Of a stretch of 64,000 bases of DNA, positions 19,291 through 27,490 are shown one piece after another. A model generated the notes under the pieces. That model was not told where the DNA came from. It worked only from the letters and a program-made list of their open reading frames with translations, and made no database searches. The first letter of the stretch is position 1. Every line of letters starts with the position of its first letter. A program made the translations under genes and the position numbers. Where the stretch lies: assembly GCA_902557575.1 (NCBI GenBank), contig CACEAR010000004.1, positions 1 to 64,000 on the forward strand. Reading direction: 5' to 3'. This stretch comes from an uncultured SAR86 cluster bacterium. Lineage in GTDB: Bacteria; Pseudomonadota; Gammaproteobacteria; Magnimaribacterales; D2472.

Positions 19291-20784
19291 TCAAACCTTT
19301 ACGGGCAATCTAATGAGATTTATGCCAGCAATATTTTTAACTAAATTAACAACTTGGACTGAATAACCATACTCATTGTCATACCAACAATATATGGTAA
19401 TTTTATTGTCAGAAACTATAGTTGCTTGTGAATCAATTACGGAAGCAAAAGGACTTGAGTAAAAGTCAGAAGAGACAATCTCAGTGGAGTTAACAAAACC
19501 AACAATTTCTCTATATTTAGAGTTAAAGGCTGTCTTCCTGAGAAATTCATTAACATCATCTTTGTTTAGATCATTCTTATCTACTGTTAGTGACATTACA
19601 GCCAAACTTACATTTGGAGTCGGAACTCTTATAGCATTACCAGTTAATTTCCCATCGAGTTCAGGTAATGCTTTAGAAACTGCTTTTACTGCTCCTGTAG
19701 ATGTTATAACCATATTTAAGGCGGCACTTCTTCCTCTTCTATCTTTTTTATGATAATTATCGATTAGATTTTGATCATTCGTATATGCATGAACAGTTTC
19801 GATATGTCCTGATGTTATTGAATATTCTTTATTTAGAATATCTAAAACCGGAACAATTGCATTAGTCGTGCAAGAAGCAGCTGAGATTACGTTATCAGAT
19901 TCATTCAATATATCGTTATTAATACCGTTAACAATATTCTTTATTTGACCTTTCCCAGGCGCAGTTAGAACAACTTTGCTAGCGCCAGATTCTAGATGAA
20001 GAGATAAATCCTTCTCCTCTCTCCAGACGCCTGTGTTATCAATAACAATTGGATTGTCTATATCGTAATCAGAATAATTAAAGTCTTTTGGTCCATTTGC
20101 ATAGATGATCTTTACAGGATTTCCATTTATTACTAAAGTTTCCGTCTCATTATCGACTCTAATAGTTCCATGAAATGAACCGTGAACAGAATCACGTCTC
20201 AACAAACTAGCTCGTTTAAGAAGATCGTTTGTATCTGATCCTTTTCTCACAACAATTGCTCTGAGTCTATAATAATTACCTGGGCCTGTCATTTGAGCCA
20301 TAATGCGTGAAACTAACCTACCGATTCGACCAAACCCATACAAAACTATGTCCTGGGGTTTTGAAGGTCTGTGCTGATCAACTTTATCTAGTGGATCTAA
20401 AATATATGATTTGATGTGAGAGTCAATTTCTGAATCATCTAAAGATTTATTCTCTTTCATGAAATCCACTACTATCTCTCCTAGATCAATCTCACAATCT
20501 TTAATATCTTGGAGTTCAATTCTTTGTAAAAAGGGATAGGTTTCAAGTTCAGAAATCTCAGTATCTTCAACTCTTCTTATAAATCTATGTGACTTCATTA
20601 TTTCAATAGGAGATTGATTTATTAATGAATGTCCGTACATGAGAACGTTTACACCATTTCTATAAAGTCTTCCTATTATAGGGACCATTAATTCTGCTAA
20701 ACCTTCACGCCATTTCCAGTCACCAAAAAAATCATCTGGTTTGTCTCTTAACCTGAGATCTGGATTTTTTGTGAGATCAGTCAT
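19291..20784 (-). CDS. gap: Glyceraldehyde-3-phosphate dehydrogenase, long form
   Basis: A 497-residue GAPDH with about 140 residues ahead of the usual domain, as in the long class I recall next to mfd in Pseudomonas. The NAD(P)-binding motif GFGRIGRL starts at 150. The catalytic Cys305 is in SAASCTTNAIVPVLDIL, and DNEYGYSVQVVNL is the conserved C-terminal helix. The N-terminal extension (RLYRNGVNVLMYGHSLINQS) is conserved in that class but of uncertain function. The ATG overlaps the upstream acyl-CoA dehydrogenase stop by one base. It could serve gluconeogenesis or glycolysis; the sequence does not decide. Confidence 0.92.
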   Translation of the reverse strand: MTDLTKNPDLRLRDKPDDFFGDWKWREGLAELMVPIIGRLYRNGVNVLMYGHSLINQSPIEIMKSHRFIRRVEDTEISELETYPFLQRIELQDIKDCEIDLGEIVVDFMKENKSLDDSEIDSHIKSYILDPLDKVDQHRPSKPQDIVLYGFGRIGRLVSRIMAQMTGPGNYYRLRAIVVRKGSDTNDLLKRASLLRRDSVHGSFHGTIRVDNETETLVINGNPVKIIYANGPKDFNYSDYDIDNPIVIDNTGVWREEKDLSLHLESGASKVVLTAPGKGQIKNIVNGINNDILNESDNVISAASCTTNAIVPVLDILNKEYSITSGHIETVHAYTNDQNLIDNYHKKDRRGRSAALNMVITSTGAVKAVSKALPELDGKLTGNAIRVPTPNVSLAVMSLTVDKNDLNKDDVNEFLRKTAFNSKYREIVGFVNSTEIVSSDFYSSPFASVIDSQATIVSDNKITIYCWYDNEYGYSVQVVNLVKNIAGINLIRLPVKV

Positions 20785-21887
20785 TAGGAATTATTAAATT
20801 TTTTCAGATGAAAATGTGAATTACCAAACTGCGAATCAATTGAAATAAATCTTTTTAAATAATGGCCTATGGACATTTCTTCACTAACGCCCATACCTCC
20901 ATGGAGTTGAACTGCATCCTCACCAACTTTCTTCCCCGATATGCCAACTTGAGATTTTAAGGCGGAAACTGATCTATATTTAGAATCATTATTTTCATGC
21001 ATATCAATCATAGATTTGTATAAAAGAGATTTGCAGAGTTCAGCCTCTATAAACATATCAACCATTTTATGTTGTAAAACTTGAAAGTTACTTATTGGTT
21101 GACCAAATTGCTCTCTACTCTTTGTGTATTCAACAGTTTTAAGGTAACAAGATTCCATACATCCAACAGCCTCTGCTGATACACATAATGTTCCATAATT
21201 AATTGCATCTTTGATCAGTTGTTCTGCCTCATCACCGGTTGAAACTATTTGATCAGCATTAATTCCAACATTTTCAAAATTAAGTTGAGATATACGTCTG
21301 TCATCAACAGTTTTAAAGTTATTGATTGATAATCCATCAGTATCTTTGCTTACAAGAACTATTGTAGTCACATCATTATGATTAACCGTAACTAAGTAGT
21401 GATCTGCATTTGAACCATTTAAGACAAGATTTTTAGTACCATTTAAAGTTAGAGAATCAGTACCTTCTAGAAGACATGTAATATCTTTAAATTCATAATT
21501 ACGATTTTGTTCCATGTACGCAAGAGATATTTGCTCTTCACCTGAAATAAGTTTTGAAATAAAGTCATTCTTTTTATCAAAGGTAGAATTATCAAGAATA
21601 TATCCAGAAAGAACAACATTACTAAGATAAGGTTCTAATACTAGGAATTTACCAAATTCCTCAAAAAGTATTGATAACTCTATCGGTCCAAAATCAAAAC
21701 CTCCAGATTCACTTGAAAATGGCATAGCAAGCCAACCTTGTTCTGCAAAAAGTTTCCATTTATCAGGATCAAAGCCAGATTCGGTATTAATGAAATTCTC
21801 TCTATCGTAAAAATCATAGTCAGAATTACAAAACTTCTGAATTTGCTCTCTTAAAAGGTTTTGTTCGTCAGAAAAATTTAGATTCAT
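20784..21887 (-). CDS. Acyl-CoA dehydrogenase family protein, probably non-catalytic partner subunit
   Basis: A 367-residue protein with the acyl-CoA dehydrogenase fold: an N-terminal helical domain (FSDEQNLLREQIQKFC), a beta domain and a C-terminal helical domain containing REQFGQPISNFQVLQHKMVD, QLHGGMGVSEEMSIGHYLKR. The region where related enzymes carry the catalytic glutamate reads AINYGTLCVSAEAVGC, with no glutamate at the expected point. It also lacks the usual middle-domain FAD motif (YxxTEPxxGSD). Its start directly touches the stop of the next acyl-CoA dehydrogenase. It may be the second subunit of an alpha2beta2 enzyme, as in steroid side-chain FadE pairs. The substrate is unknown. 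Confidence 0.85.
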   Translation of the reverse strand: MNLNFSDEQNLLREQIQKFCNSDYDFYDRENFINTESGFDPDKWKLFAEQGWLAMPFSSESGGFDFGPIELSILFEEFGKFLVLEPYLSNVVLSGYILDNSTFDKKNDFISKLISGEEQISLAYMEQNRNYEFKDITCLLEGTDSLTLNGTKNLVLNGSNADHYLVTVNHNDVTTIVLVSKDTDGLSINNFKTVDDRRISQLNFENVGINADQIVSTGDEAEQLIKDAINYGTLCVSAEAVGCMESCYLKTVEYTKSREQFGQPISNFQVLQHKMVDMFIEAELCKSLLYKSMIDMHENNDSKYRSVSALKSQVGISGKKVGEDAVQLHGGMGVSEEMSIGHYLKRFISIDSQFGNSHFHLKKFNNS

Positions 21888-23068
21888 TAGACTCCCAGTA
21901 CAAACTTAGAAATAATATTCTTTTGAATTTCATTACTACCACCATATATAGTTACTTTTCTCATATTTAAATATTTTGATAAAGCATCATTGGTGTACTC
22001 TGGTCCATTTGGCTTAACATTTGATCCATAGCCATCAGGCCCTCCATAAGGAATTGCAAATTCTCCTGCAGCTTCTACATATAATTCTGTAAGGCGTTGT
22101 TGAATCTCTGTTCCTTTAATTTTCAATATAGAAGATTCAGCGCCAGGATTTCCTCCACCTTCTAAAGCTGAAAGAAGTCTAAGTTCTGTAAACTCAAGAG
22201 CCATAATATCAATTTCTAATTGTGAAACTTTAGCAATGAGATCATCATCTCCTAAATCTTTAGAAATTTCTTTAAGTCTTTCAAGTTGTCTTTTAGAAGC
22301 ACCAACACCCGCAATACCAAAACGCTCATGAGCTAAAAGGAATTTTGCATATGTCCAACCTTTGCCCTCTTCCCCAATAAGGTTTTCAGCAGGCACTTTA
22401 ACGTCAGTAAAAAATACTGAATTAACTTCGTGATCACCATCAATTGTAATGATTGGTTTAACTTCAATACCAGGTGACTTCATGTCGATTAGTAAAAATG
22501 AAATACCTTCTTGTTTCTTTCCAGAAGAATCAGTTCTTACTAAGCAAAAGATCCAATCAGCATTTTGTGCAAGTGTAGTCCATGTTTTTGATCCATTGAT
22601 AATGTAATAATCCTTTCCATCTTCATTAATTAGTTCTGCTTTTGTTTTTAAGGATGCTAAATCTGAACCAGATCCAGGCTCAGAATAACCCTGACACCAC
22701 CATGTATCAAAATTAAGTATATCTGGTAAGAATCTATCTTTTTGCTCTTGATTCCCAAATGTGTAGATGACAGGTCCAACCATACTTACACCAAAAGGAA
22801 TAAGTGGCGGGCATCCTGCGAGTCCAAGCTCATTTTGGAAAATATAAATTTGTGCTGGTGACCAACCAGTACCGCCATATTCGACAGGCCAATTGAAGCC
22901 CATCCAGCCTTTTGCAGAAAGTGACTTGTGCCAATCAACTATGTCTTCTCTAGTTAATGGTTCACCATTTTCTATTTTCTCTTTAACATGCTTTGGATAT
23001 TCATTAGCTAAAAAGTCTCTAACCTCATCTCTGAATTCTAAGTCCTTTGAAGAAAAGCTTAATTCCAT
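21887..23068 (-). CDS. Acyl-CoA dehydrogenase, catalytic subunit
   Basis: A 393-residue flavoenzyme introducing an alpha-beta double bond into an acyl-CoA. It has GYSEPGSGSDLASLKTKAE (the FAD/substrate middle-domain signature), INGSKTWTTLAQNADW, and IYGGSNEIQKNIISK at the C-terminus. The MCAD-type catalytic glutamate site near the C-terminus is glycine (YGGSNE). Instead Glu248 in LLAHERFG sits where FadE26-type and isovaleryl-type enzymes keep their base. Upstream divergent mfd is 57 bp away. It heads a three-gene run (ACAD-ACAD-gap). A branched, cyclic or steroid-like acyl-CoA is possible, but no other such genes are nearby. Confidence 0.92.
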   Translation of the reverse strand: MELSFSSKDLEFRDEVRDFLANEYPKHVKEKIENGEPLTREDIVDWHKSLSAKGWMGFNWPVEYGGTGWSPAQIYIFQNELGLAGCPPLIPFGVSMVGPVIYTFGNQEQKDRFLPDILNFDTWWCQGYSEPGSGSDLASLKTKAELINEDGKDYYIINGSKTWTTLAQNADWIFCLVRTDSSGKKQEGISFLLIDMKSPGIEVKPIITIDGDHEVNSVFFTDVKVPAENLIGEEGKGWTYAKFLLAHERFGIAGVGASKRQLERLKEISKDLGDDDLIAKVSQLEIDIMALEFTELRLLSALEGGGNPGAESSILKIKGTEIQQRLTELYVEAAGEFAIPYGGPDGYGSNVKPNGPEYTNDALSKYLNMRKVTIYGGSNEIQKNIISKFVLGV

Positions 23069-23125
23069 AATATATTTCCTATAAATAGTTACTTATAATG
23101 TGCACTTATTATACAAGACACTAGA

Positions 23126-26116
23126 TTGAAAAAACAGAACAAAGAAACCTTTAAATCTCTTAAAAGCTCTTTAGAAAAAAATAGCAAAATATTGATAATT
23201 TGCTCATCAAATTCAGAAATTGAAGATGTCTACGAAGAATTATTTGTTTTTGTAAATAAAAAAAGGATAGTTCGACTTTATGATAGAGAAATTCTTCCTT
23301 ATGATCACTTTTCAACACCAGATGATGTTATAAAAAAACGTTTTGATGAAATTCAAAATATTTATGATGCTCGTTTGATTATATCGTCTTTAAAAAATCT
23401 TTTTGAATTCTACCCAGACCAAAGTTTTTATAAGTCACTAAAGGAATTTAAAACTAATGACAAAATATCAATTAGTAAGATAAAAGAAATTCTAGAATCA
23501 ATCAATTATAAAAGAGTAGATAGAGTTTCAAGCTTAAATGAATACTCGAACAGAGGTGGAATTGTAGATATAAATTCAAGTAGGTATAAAAATCCTATTA
23601 GACTTGATTTTTTTGGTGATTGTATTGAATCAATAAGAGAATTCGATATTAAAACACAAAGATCTATTAATGAAATTAAATCATTTAAATTAAATTCGGG
23701 TTACGAAATACCTTTAGATGAGGAAATTATTAATGAATTTAAAGATAAATGGAGAAATGAATTTCCACTATTAGATGAAAGGGATTCTAATTTTTTTAAT
23801 GGCGTAGCAAAGAATAAACTTCCAGAAGGTTATGAAAACTACCTATCAATATTAATTAATAATCCTATTAATTTCTTCGAACTTGTTGAATGTGATTCAA
23901 CTTACATTACCAGTGATTCAAATGTTGATGATTACAAGCAATTTATTATTGATCGATTTAATGATGAAAATAATGGAACAAGAGAGCTTATTTCACCAGA
24001 AAAACTTTTCTTTGATGTTATAAATAAGATTAAGGAAGAGAATCCTATAAAAATTATTTCTAATCCCAAAATTTATGAAAGTAAATCTAATTATAAAGAC
24101 TTTAATGTTACAAAAAATAAAGGTTCTAACCATCTAATTTATGATAATTCCTTAAATATCAATGATTTAGTCATTCACGAGGACTATGGTTTAGGTATAT
24201 TTGAAGGTTTGAAGACAATTAAAACCTCTACTAAAGAAAATGAATACCTATGCATAAGATATAAAGATGATGAATTGCTTTATGTTCCAACTTATAACTT
24301 TAATTTATTATCTAAGTTTCATAAAAAAACAGATGATACGAGTCTTGACTCACTGTCTAATACAAATTGGTCATCGAAAAAAGAGAAAGCAAAAGCAAGA
24401 ATATATGATCATGCATCAGAAATATTAAAAATTGAATCTGATAGATTAAAAGCAACATCATCTGCCTTGAAGGTTTCTGATGATGAATACTCATCATTTA
24501 TTAATGACTTCCCGTTTGATGACACCGAGGATCAAGAAATTGTTTCAAGAGATATTAGAAAAGATCTTTCGTTAATTAAGCCTATGAATAGATTGTTATG
24601 TGGTGATGTTGGTTTTGGTAAAACAGAGATTGCAATGAGAGCATCATTTATTTCAGCCCTATCAGATAAACAAACCATTATTTTAAGTCCAAGTACTGTT
24701 CTGACTGACCAACACTTTGAATCTTTTTCTAAAAGATTTAAAAATTTCCCTATTACAATCGAGAAACTATCGAGAAATACATCTCATAAATTAAAAGAAA
24801 AACTTTATAAAGATTTCAAAGATAAAAAAATTGATATATTGATTGGAACTCATGCTTTGTTTAATGAAGATTTATCTTTTAAGAATGTTGGACTTTTGGT
24901 AGTTGATGAAGAGCATAGGTTTGGAGCTAAACAAAAGAATTTAATAAAAAATAAACAACTTTCGACTCATATACTATTTATGTCTGCAACACCGATACCA
25001 AAAACTATGAACATGGCATTCTCAGGGTTAAAAGATTTTTCTTTTTTATCAACGCCTCCACCCAAAAGACTTTCAATAAAGACTTTTTTAGAAGTTTCAA
25101 ATAATACGATTATAAAAGAATCTCTCACAAGAGAATTTAATAGGAATGGTTGCACCTTTGTTATAGAAAATGATATTCAAAAAATGGATAAGCTAAAAAG
25201 TAACCTTGAAGCTCTAGTACCAAACCAAAAGATTGATATTGTTCATGCAAGTTTAAATAAAAAACTTATTGATAAACGCTTAAATGATTTTAGAAAAAGA
25301 AAAATTAATGTCTTGATATGCACAACAATTGTTGAAATGGGATTAGATATCCCAGAAGCAAATACTATTATCATCAATAATGCACAAAATTTTGGTTTAT
25401 CACAGCTTCATCAACTTAGAGGACGTATTGGAAGATCTTCTAAACAAGGTTATTGCTTTGTTCTCATACCATCATCTGATATAAATAATAAATCTAAATC
25501 TAGGTTACAAAGTTTTGTTAACAACTCGCATCTTGGAGCTGGTTTTAATATAGCTAATGAAGACTTAGAGATTAGGGGGGCTGGTGAAATACTGGGTGTT
25601 AAGCAATCAGGTCACATTGACACTATAGGCATGTCACTATACATGTCTATGCTCAAAACAGCCCTAAACAATGATCATATAGAAATGAGCTCATCATGTG
25701 AGATAAAAGTTTCTGTAACTAGTCTCATACCTGAATATTACTTGCCCTCTCCGACAGAGAGACTAAAAATTTATAGAAAACTTTCAGGAGCTGATTCTAA
25801 AACTTTAACTGAAATTAAGATTGATTTATTAGATAGATGTGGAAAACACCCGGTTGAATTAGAAAATTTATTTAAAATTACTGAAATTAGTATTAAGGCT
25901 AAATCTTTAGAGATTTCAAAAATTGTTCAATCGTCTAAATATCTAAAATTTAAATTCAACAAGACCTTAAAAGATAAAACATTATCAAAAATATTGAGTA
26001 TCACTAGCGAAAGTCCTGAAATATATGAAATCAAAAAAAATGGTGAGCTTTGGATAAATTTTAATGGCCAAGATGTGTTAAATTTAGTAGATAATGCTAT
26101 TCAAAAATTTTCATAA
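23126..26116 (+). CDS. mfd: Transcription-repair coupling factor Mfd, TTG start
   Basis: Removes RNA polymerase stalled at DNA lesions and recruits UvrA. The 996-residue protein is shorter than E. coli Mfd (1148) but keeps the UvrB-like N-terminal module (YSNRGGIVDINSSR, PIRLDFFGDCIESIREFD), the RNA-polymerase-interaction domain (NDLVIHEDYGLGIFEGL), Walker A GDVGFGKTE (about 493), the DEEHRFG box (about 594), LHQLRGRIGRSSKQGYCFVL and the C-terminal UvrA-masking domain. The TTG at 23126 is the first usual start after an in-frame stop, but it lacks a good ribosome site, so a nearby alternative start is possible. csiV overlaps its end by 23 bp. Confidence 0.95.
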   Translation: MKKQNKETFKSLKSSLEKNSKILIICSSNSEIEDVYEELFVFVNKKRIVRLYDREILPYDHFSTPDDVIKKRFDEIQNIYDARLIISSLKNLFEFYPDQSFYKSLKEFKTNDKISISKIKEILESINYKRVDRVSSLNEYSNRGGIVDINSSRYKNPIRLDFFGDCIESIREFDIKTQRSINEIKSFKLNSGYEIPLDEEIINEFKDKWRNEFPLLDERDSNFFNGVAKNKLPEGYENYLSILINNPINFFELVECDSTYITSDSNVDDYKQFIIDRFNDENNGTRELISPEKLFFDVINKIKEENPIKIISNPKIYESKSNYKDFNVTKNKGSNHLIYDNSLNINDLVIHEDYGLGIFEGLKTIKTSTKENEYLCIRYKDDELLYVPTYNFNLLSKFHKKTDDTSLDSLSNTNWSSKKEKAKARIYDHASEILKIESDRLKATSSALKVSDDEYSSFINDFPFDDTEDQEIVSRDIRKDLSLIKPMNRLLCGDVGFGKTEIAMRASFISALSDKQTIILSPSTVLTDQHFESFSKRFKNFPITIEKLSRNTSHKLKEKLYKDFKDKKIDILIGTHALFNEDLSFKNVGLLVVDEEHRFGAKQKNLIKNKQLSTHILFMSATPIPKTMNMAFSGLKDFSFLSTPPPKRLSIKTFLEVSNNTIIKESLTREFNRNGCTFVIENDIQKMDKLKSNLEALVPNQKIDIVHASLNKKLIDKRLNDFRKRKINVLICTTIVEMGLDIPEANTIIINNAQNFGLSQLHQLRGRIGRSSKQGYCFVLIPSSDINNKSKSRLQSFVNNSHLGAGFNIANEDLEIRGAGEILGVKQSGHIDTIGMSLYMSMLKTALNNDHIEMSSSCEIKVSVTSLIPEYYLPSPTERLKIYRKLSGADSKTLTEIKIDLLDRCGKHPVELENLFKITEISIKAKSLEISKIVQSSKYLKFKFNKTLKDKTLSKILSITSESPEIYEIKKNGELWINFNGQDVLNLVDNAIQKFS

Positions 26117-26747
26117 AATATTAATTTTTCTCTCATTCTTCATTAATACAATCGAAGCAGAAGATATTTATAAAGTTGAAGTAATAATAATTAAGTTTAA
26201 TGATGTAATAGTAGATGAGAAATTTAACAATAATTTAGATTTTTCACCAACTGCAATAACCAAGTTAAAAGAAAGCGAAATAATACTAATACCAGAAAAA
26301 TTTATAGACAATGCACTCATATCATCAAATCTTTTAGATATAGAAATTGAGGCAATCGAAAATGATAATAGCTCTAGTGATGTAACCGAAATAAAGAAAT
26401 ATTTTGAATTATATGAATATTTAGATTTAGAAAATCTTAATTTCCTTATAGGCAGGTTGAGATGGAGAGAAAATATCGAAATTTTAGATTCACTCTCTTG
26501 GTATCAACCACTAAAAGCCCAAGATGAATACACCTACCACTATGATCAGGAAAACAATTTAAGCTTATATTTGAATATCTATGAATCTAGGTATCTTCAT
26601 TTAAATCTGAAAGCATTTGTTGGTCAATTAGATTTTGATGAAACCATAACTGAGTTTATTGATGAAGACAGAAGAGTAAAGAATTCTGAAATAAATTATT
26701 TTGATCATCCAAATATGGGTCTTATTATCAAAATTGATAAATCTTAG
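26094..26747 (+). CDS. CsiV-like periplasmic protein
   Basis: A 217-residue exported protein. The signal peptide (ILIFLSFFINTIEA) is followed by EDIYKVEVIIIKFND, the family's opening strand; a later segment LNFLIGRLRWRENIEILDSLSWYQPL and the ending EINYFDHPNMGLIIKI also fit CsiV. CsiV was described in Vibrio as a peptidoglycan-associated protein of the D-amino-acid response and partner of LpoA. The gene order mfd-csiV is conserved in gammaproteobacteria, which supports the call as much as the sequence. The start lies within mfd (23-bp overlap), and the TAG stop interlocks with nfuA's stop. Confidence 0.75.
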   Translation: MLFKNFHKILIFLSFFINTIEAEDIYKVEVIIIKFNDVIVDEKFNNNLDFSPTAITKLKESEIILIPEKFIDNALISSNLLDIEIEAIENDNSSSDVTEIKKYFELYEYLDLENLNFLIGRLRWRENIEILDSLSWYQPLKAQDEYTYHYDQENNLSLYLNIYESRYLHLNLKAFVGQLDFDETITEFIDEDRRVKNSEINYFDHPNMGLIIKIDKS

Positions 26748-27349
26748 GACTCTTGTTCTTGAGGATAATAAGCGTTCTCATCAATTGAATGATCGGTGAT
26801 ATCTTTTACTGATCTTATCTCTGGAATTTGTTCTATTAAAGTTGTTTCAATACCGTCTTTTAGTGTCACATCAATCATTCCACACCCTTGGCAGCCACCA
26901 CCAAATTGAAGAATTACATCTGAATCTTCTGTAAATTCAACGAGAGAAACTTCACCACCATGTGATGCTAGCATCGGATTAATTTCGTTGTATAAAATAA
27001 AATTAATCTTGTCTTCGATCGTGCTATTTTCACCAATGTTAGGCATTTTGGCATTGGGGGCTTTGATAGTTAACTGACCATCAAAATTATCTTCATCAAA
27101 ATTTACAATTGCATCTTTAAGAAAATCTATACTTTTTGAATCAATGTAAACATCTATTAGTTCAAGATGCATTACCTGATCATCTTTTGAAACCTCATCT
27201 GTATTGCAAAAAGCTAGGCATGTTTCAGCCTTTGGTGTTCCTGGTCTATCTATAAAAATTCTAATACCAAGGTTGTCTTCATCTTTACCATCGATAAGTT
27301 TTTTTAAGTAAACCTCTGCGGAATTAGTGATTTCAATATTATTTTTCAT
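26744..27349 (-). CDS. nfuA: Fe-S biogenesis protein NfuA
   Basis: A carrier that passes [4Fe-4S] clusters to target proteins, especially under iron or oxidative stress. The 201-residue protein has a degenerate A-type N-terminal domain (IRIFIDRPGTPKAETCLAF) and a C-terminal NifU-like domain with the cluster motif GGGCQGCGMIDVTLKDGIE. The ATG at 27349 (MKNNIEITNSAEVYLKKL) matches the family start; an upstream TTG adds five residues. The minus-strand stop shares TTAG with the csiV stop. Downstream Fe-S clients in the window include NqrF and possibly Mrp-linked proteins. Confidence 0.96.
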   Translation of the reverse strand: MKNNIEITNSAEVYLKKLIDGKDEDNLGIRIFIDRPGTPKAETCLAFCNTDEVSKDDQVMHLELIDVYIDSKSIDFLKDAIVNFDEDNFDGQLTIKAPNAKMPNIGENSTIEDKINFILYNEINPMLASHGGEVSLVEFTEDSDVILQFGGGCQGCGMIDVTLKDGIETTLIEQIPEIRSVKDITDHSIDENAYYPQEQES

Positions 27350-27490
27350 ACTTTTACACAACAAAATGTTGATTTTAACTGGTTTTTAAAAAATAAGAAA
27401 AGATTGATAATAGGTATTTTCCTATTAAAAGTATTACATCTAATATTCAGAGATACTCTAACCATGATAGTATTCATTGTTGTTTCCTAT

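Noticed and set aside
27409-27426. AATAGG-N6-CCTATT inverted repeat upstream of the oligopeptidase gene
   Set aside because: Short, AT-rich and without a T-run or promoter context; too likely by chance in this composition to call.
27404-27490. Longer start of the oligopeptidase B-like gene
   Set aside because: The ATG at 27491 gives a proper signal peptide and lipobox; the upstream piece adds a second hydrophobic stretch without motifs.
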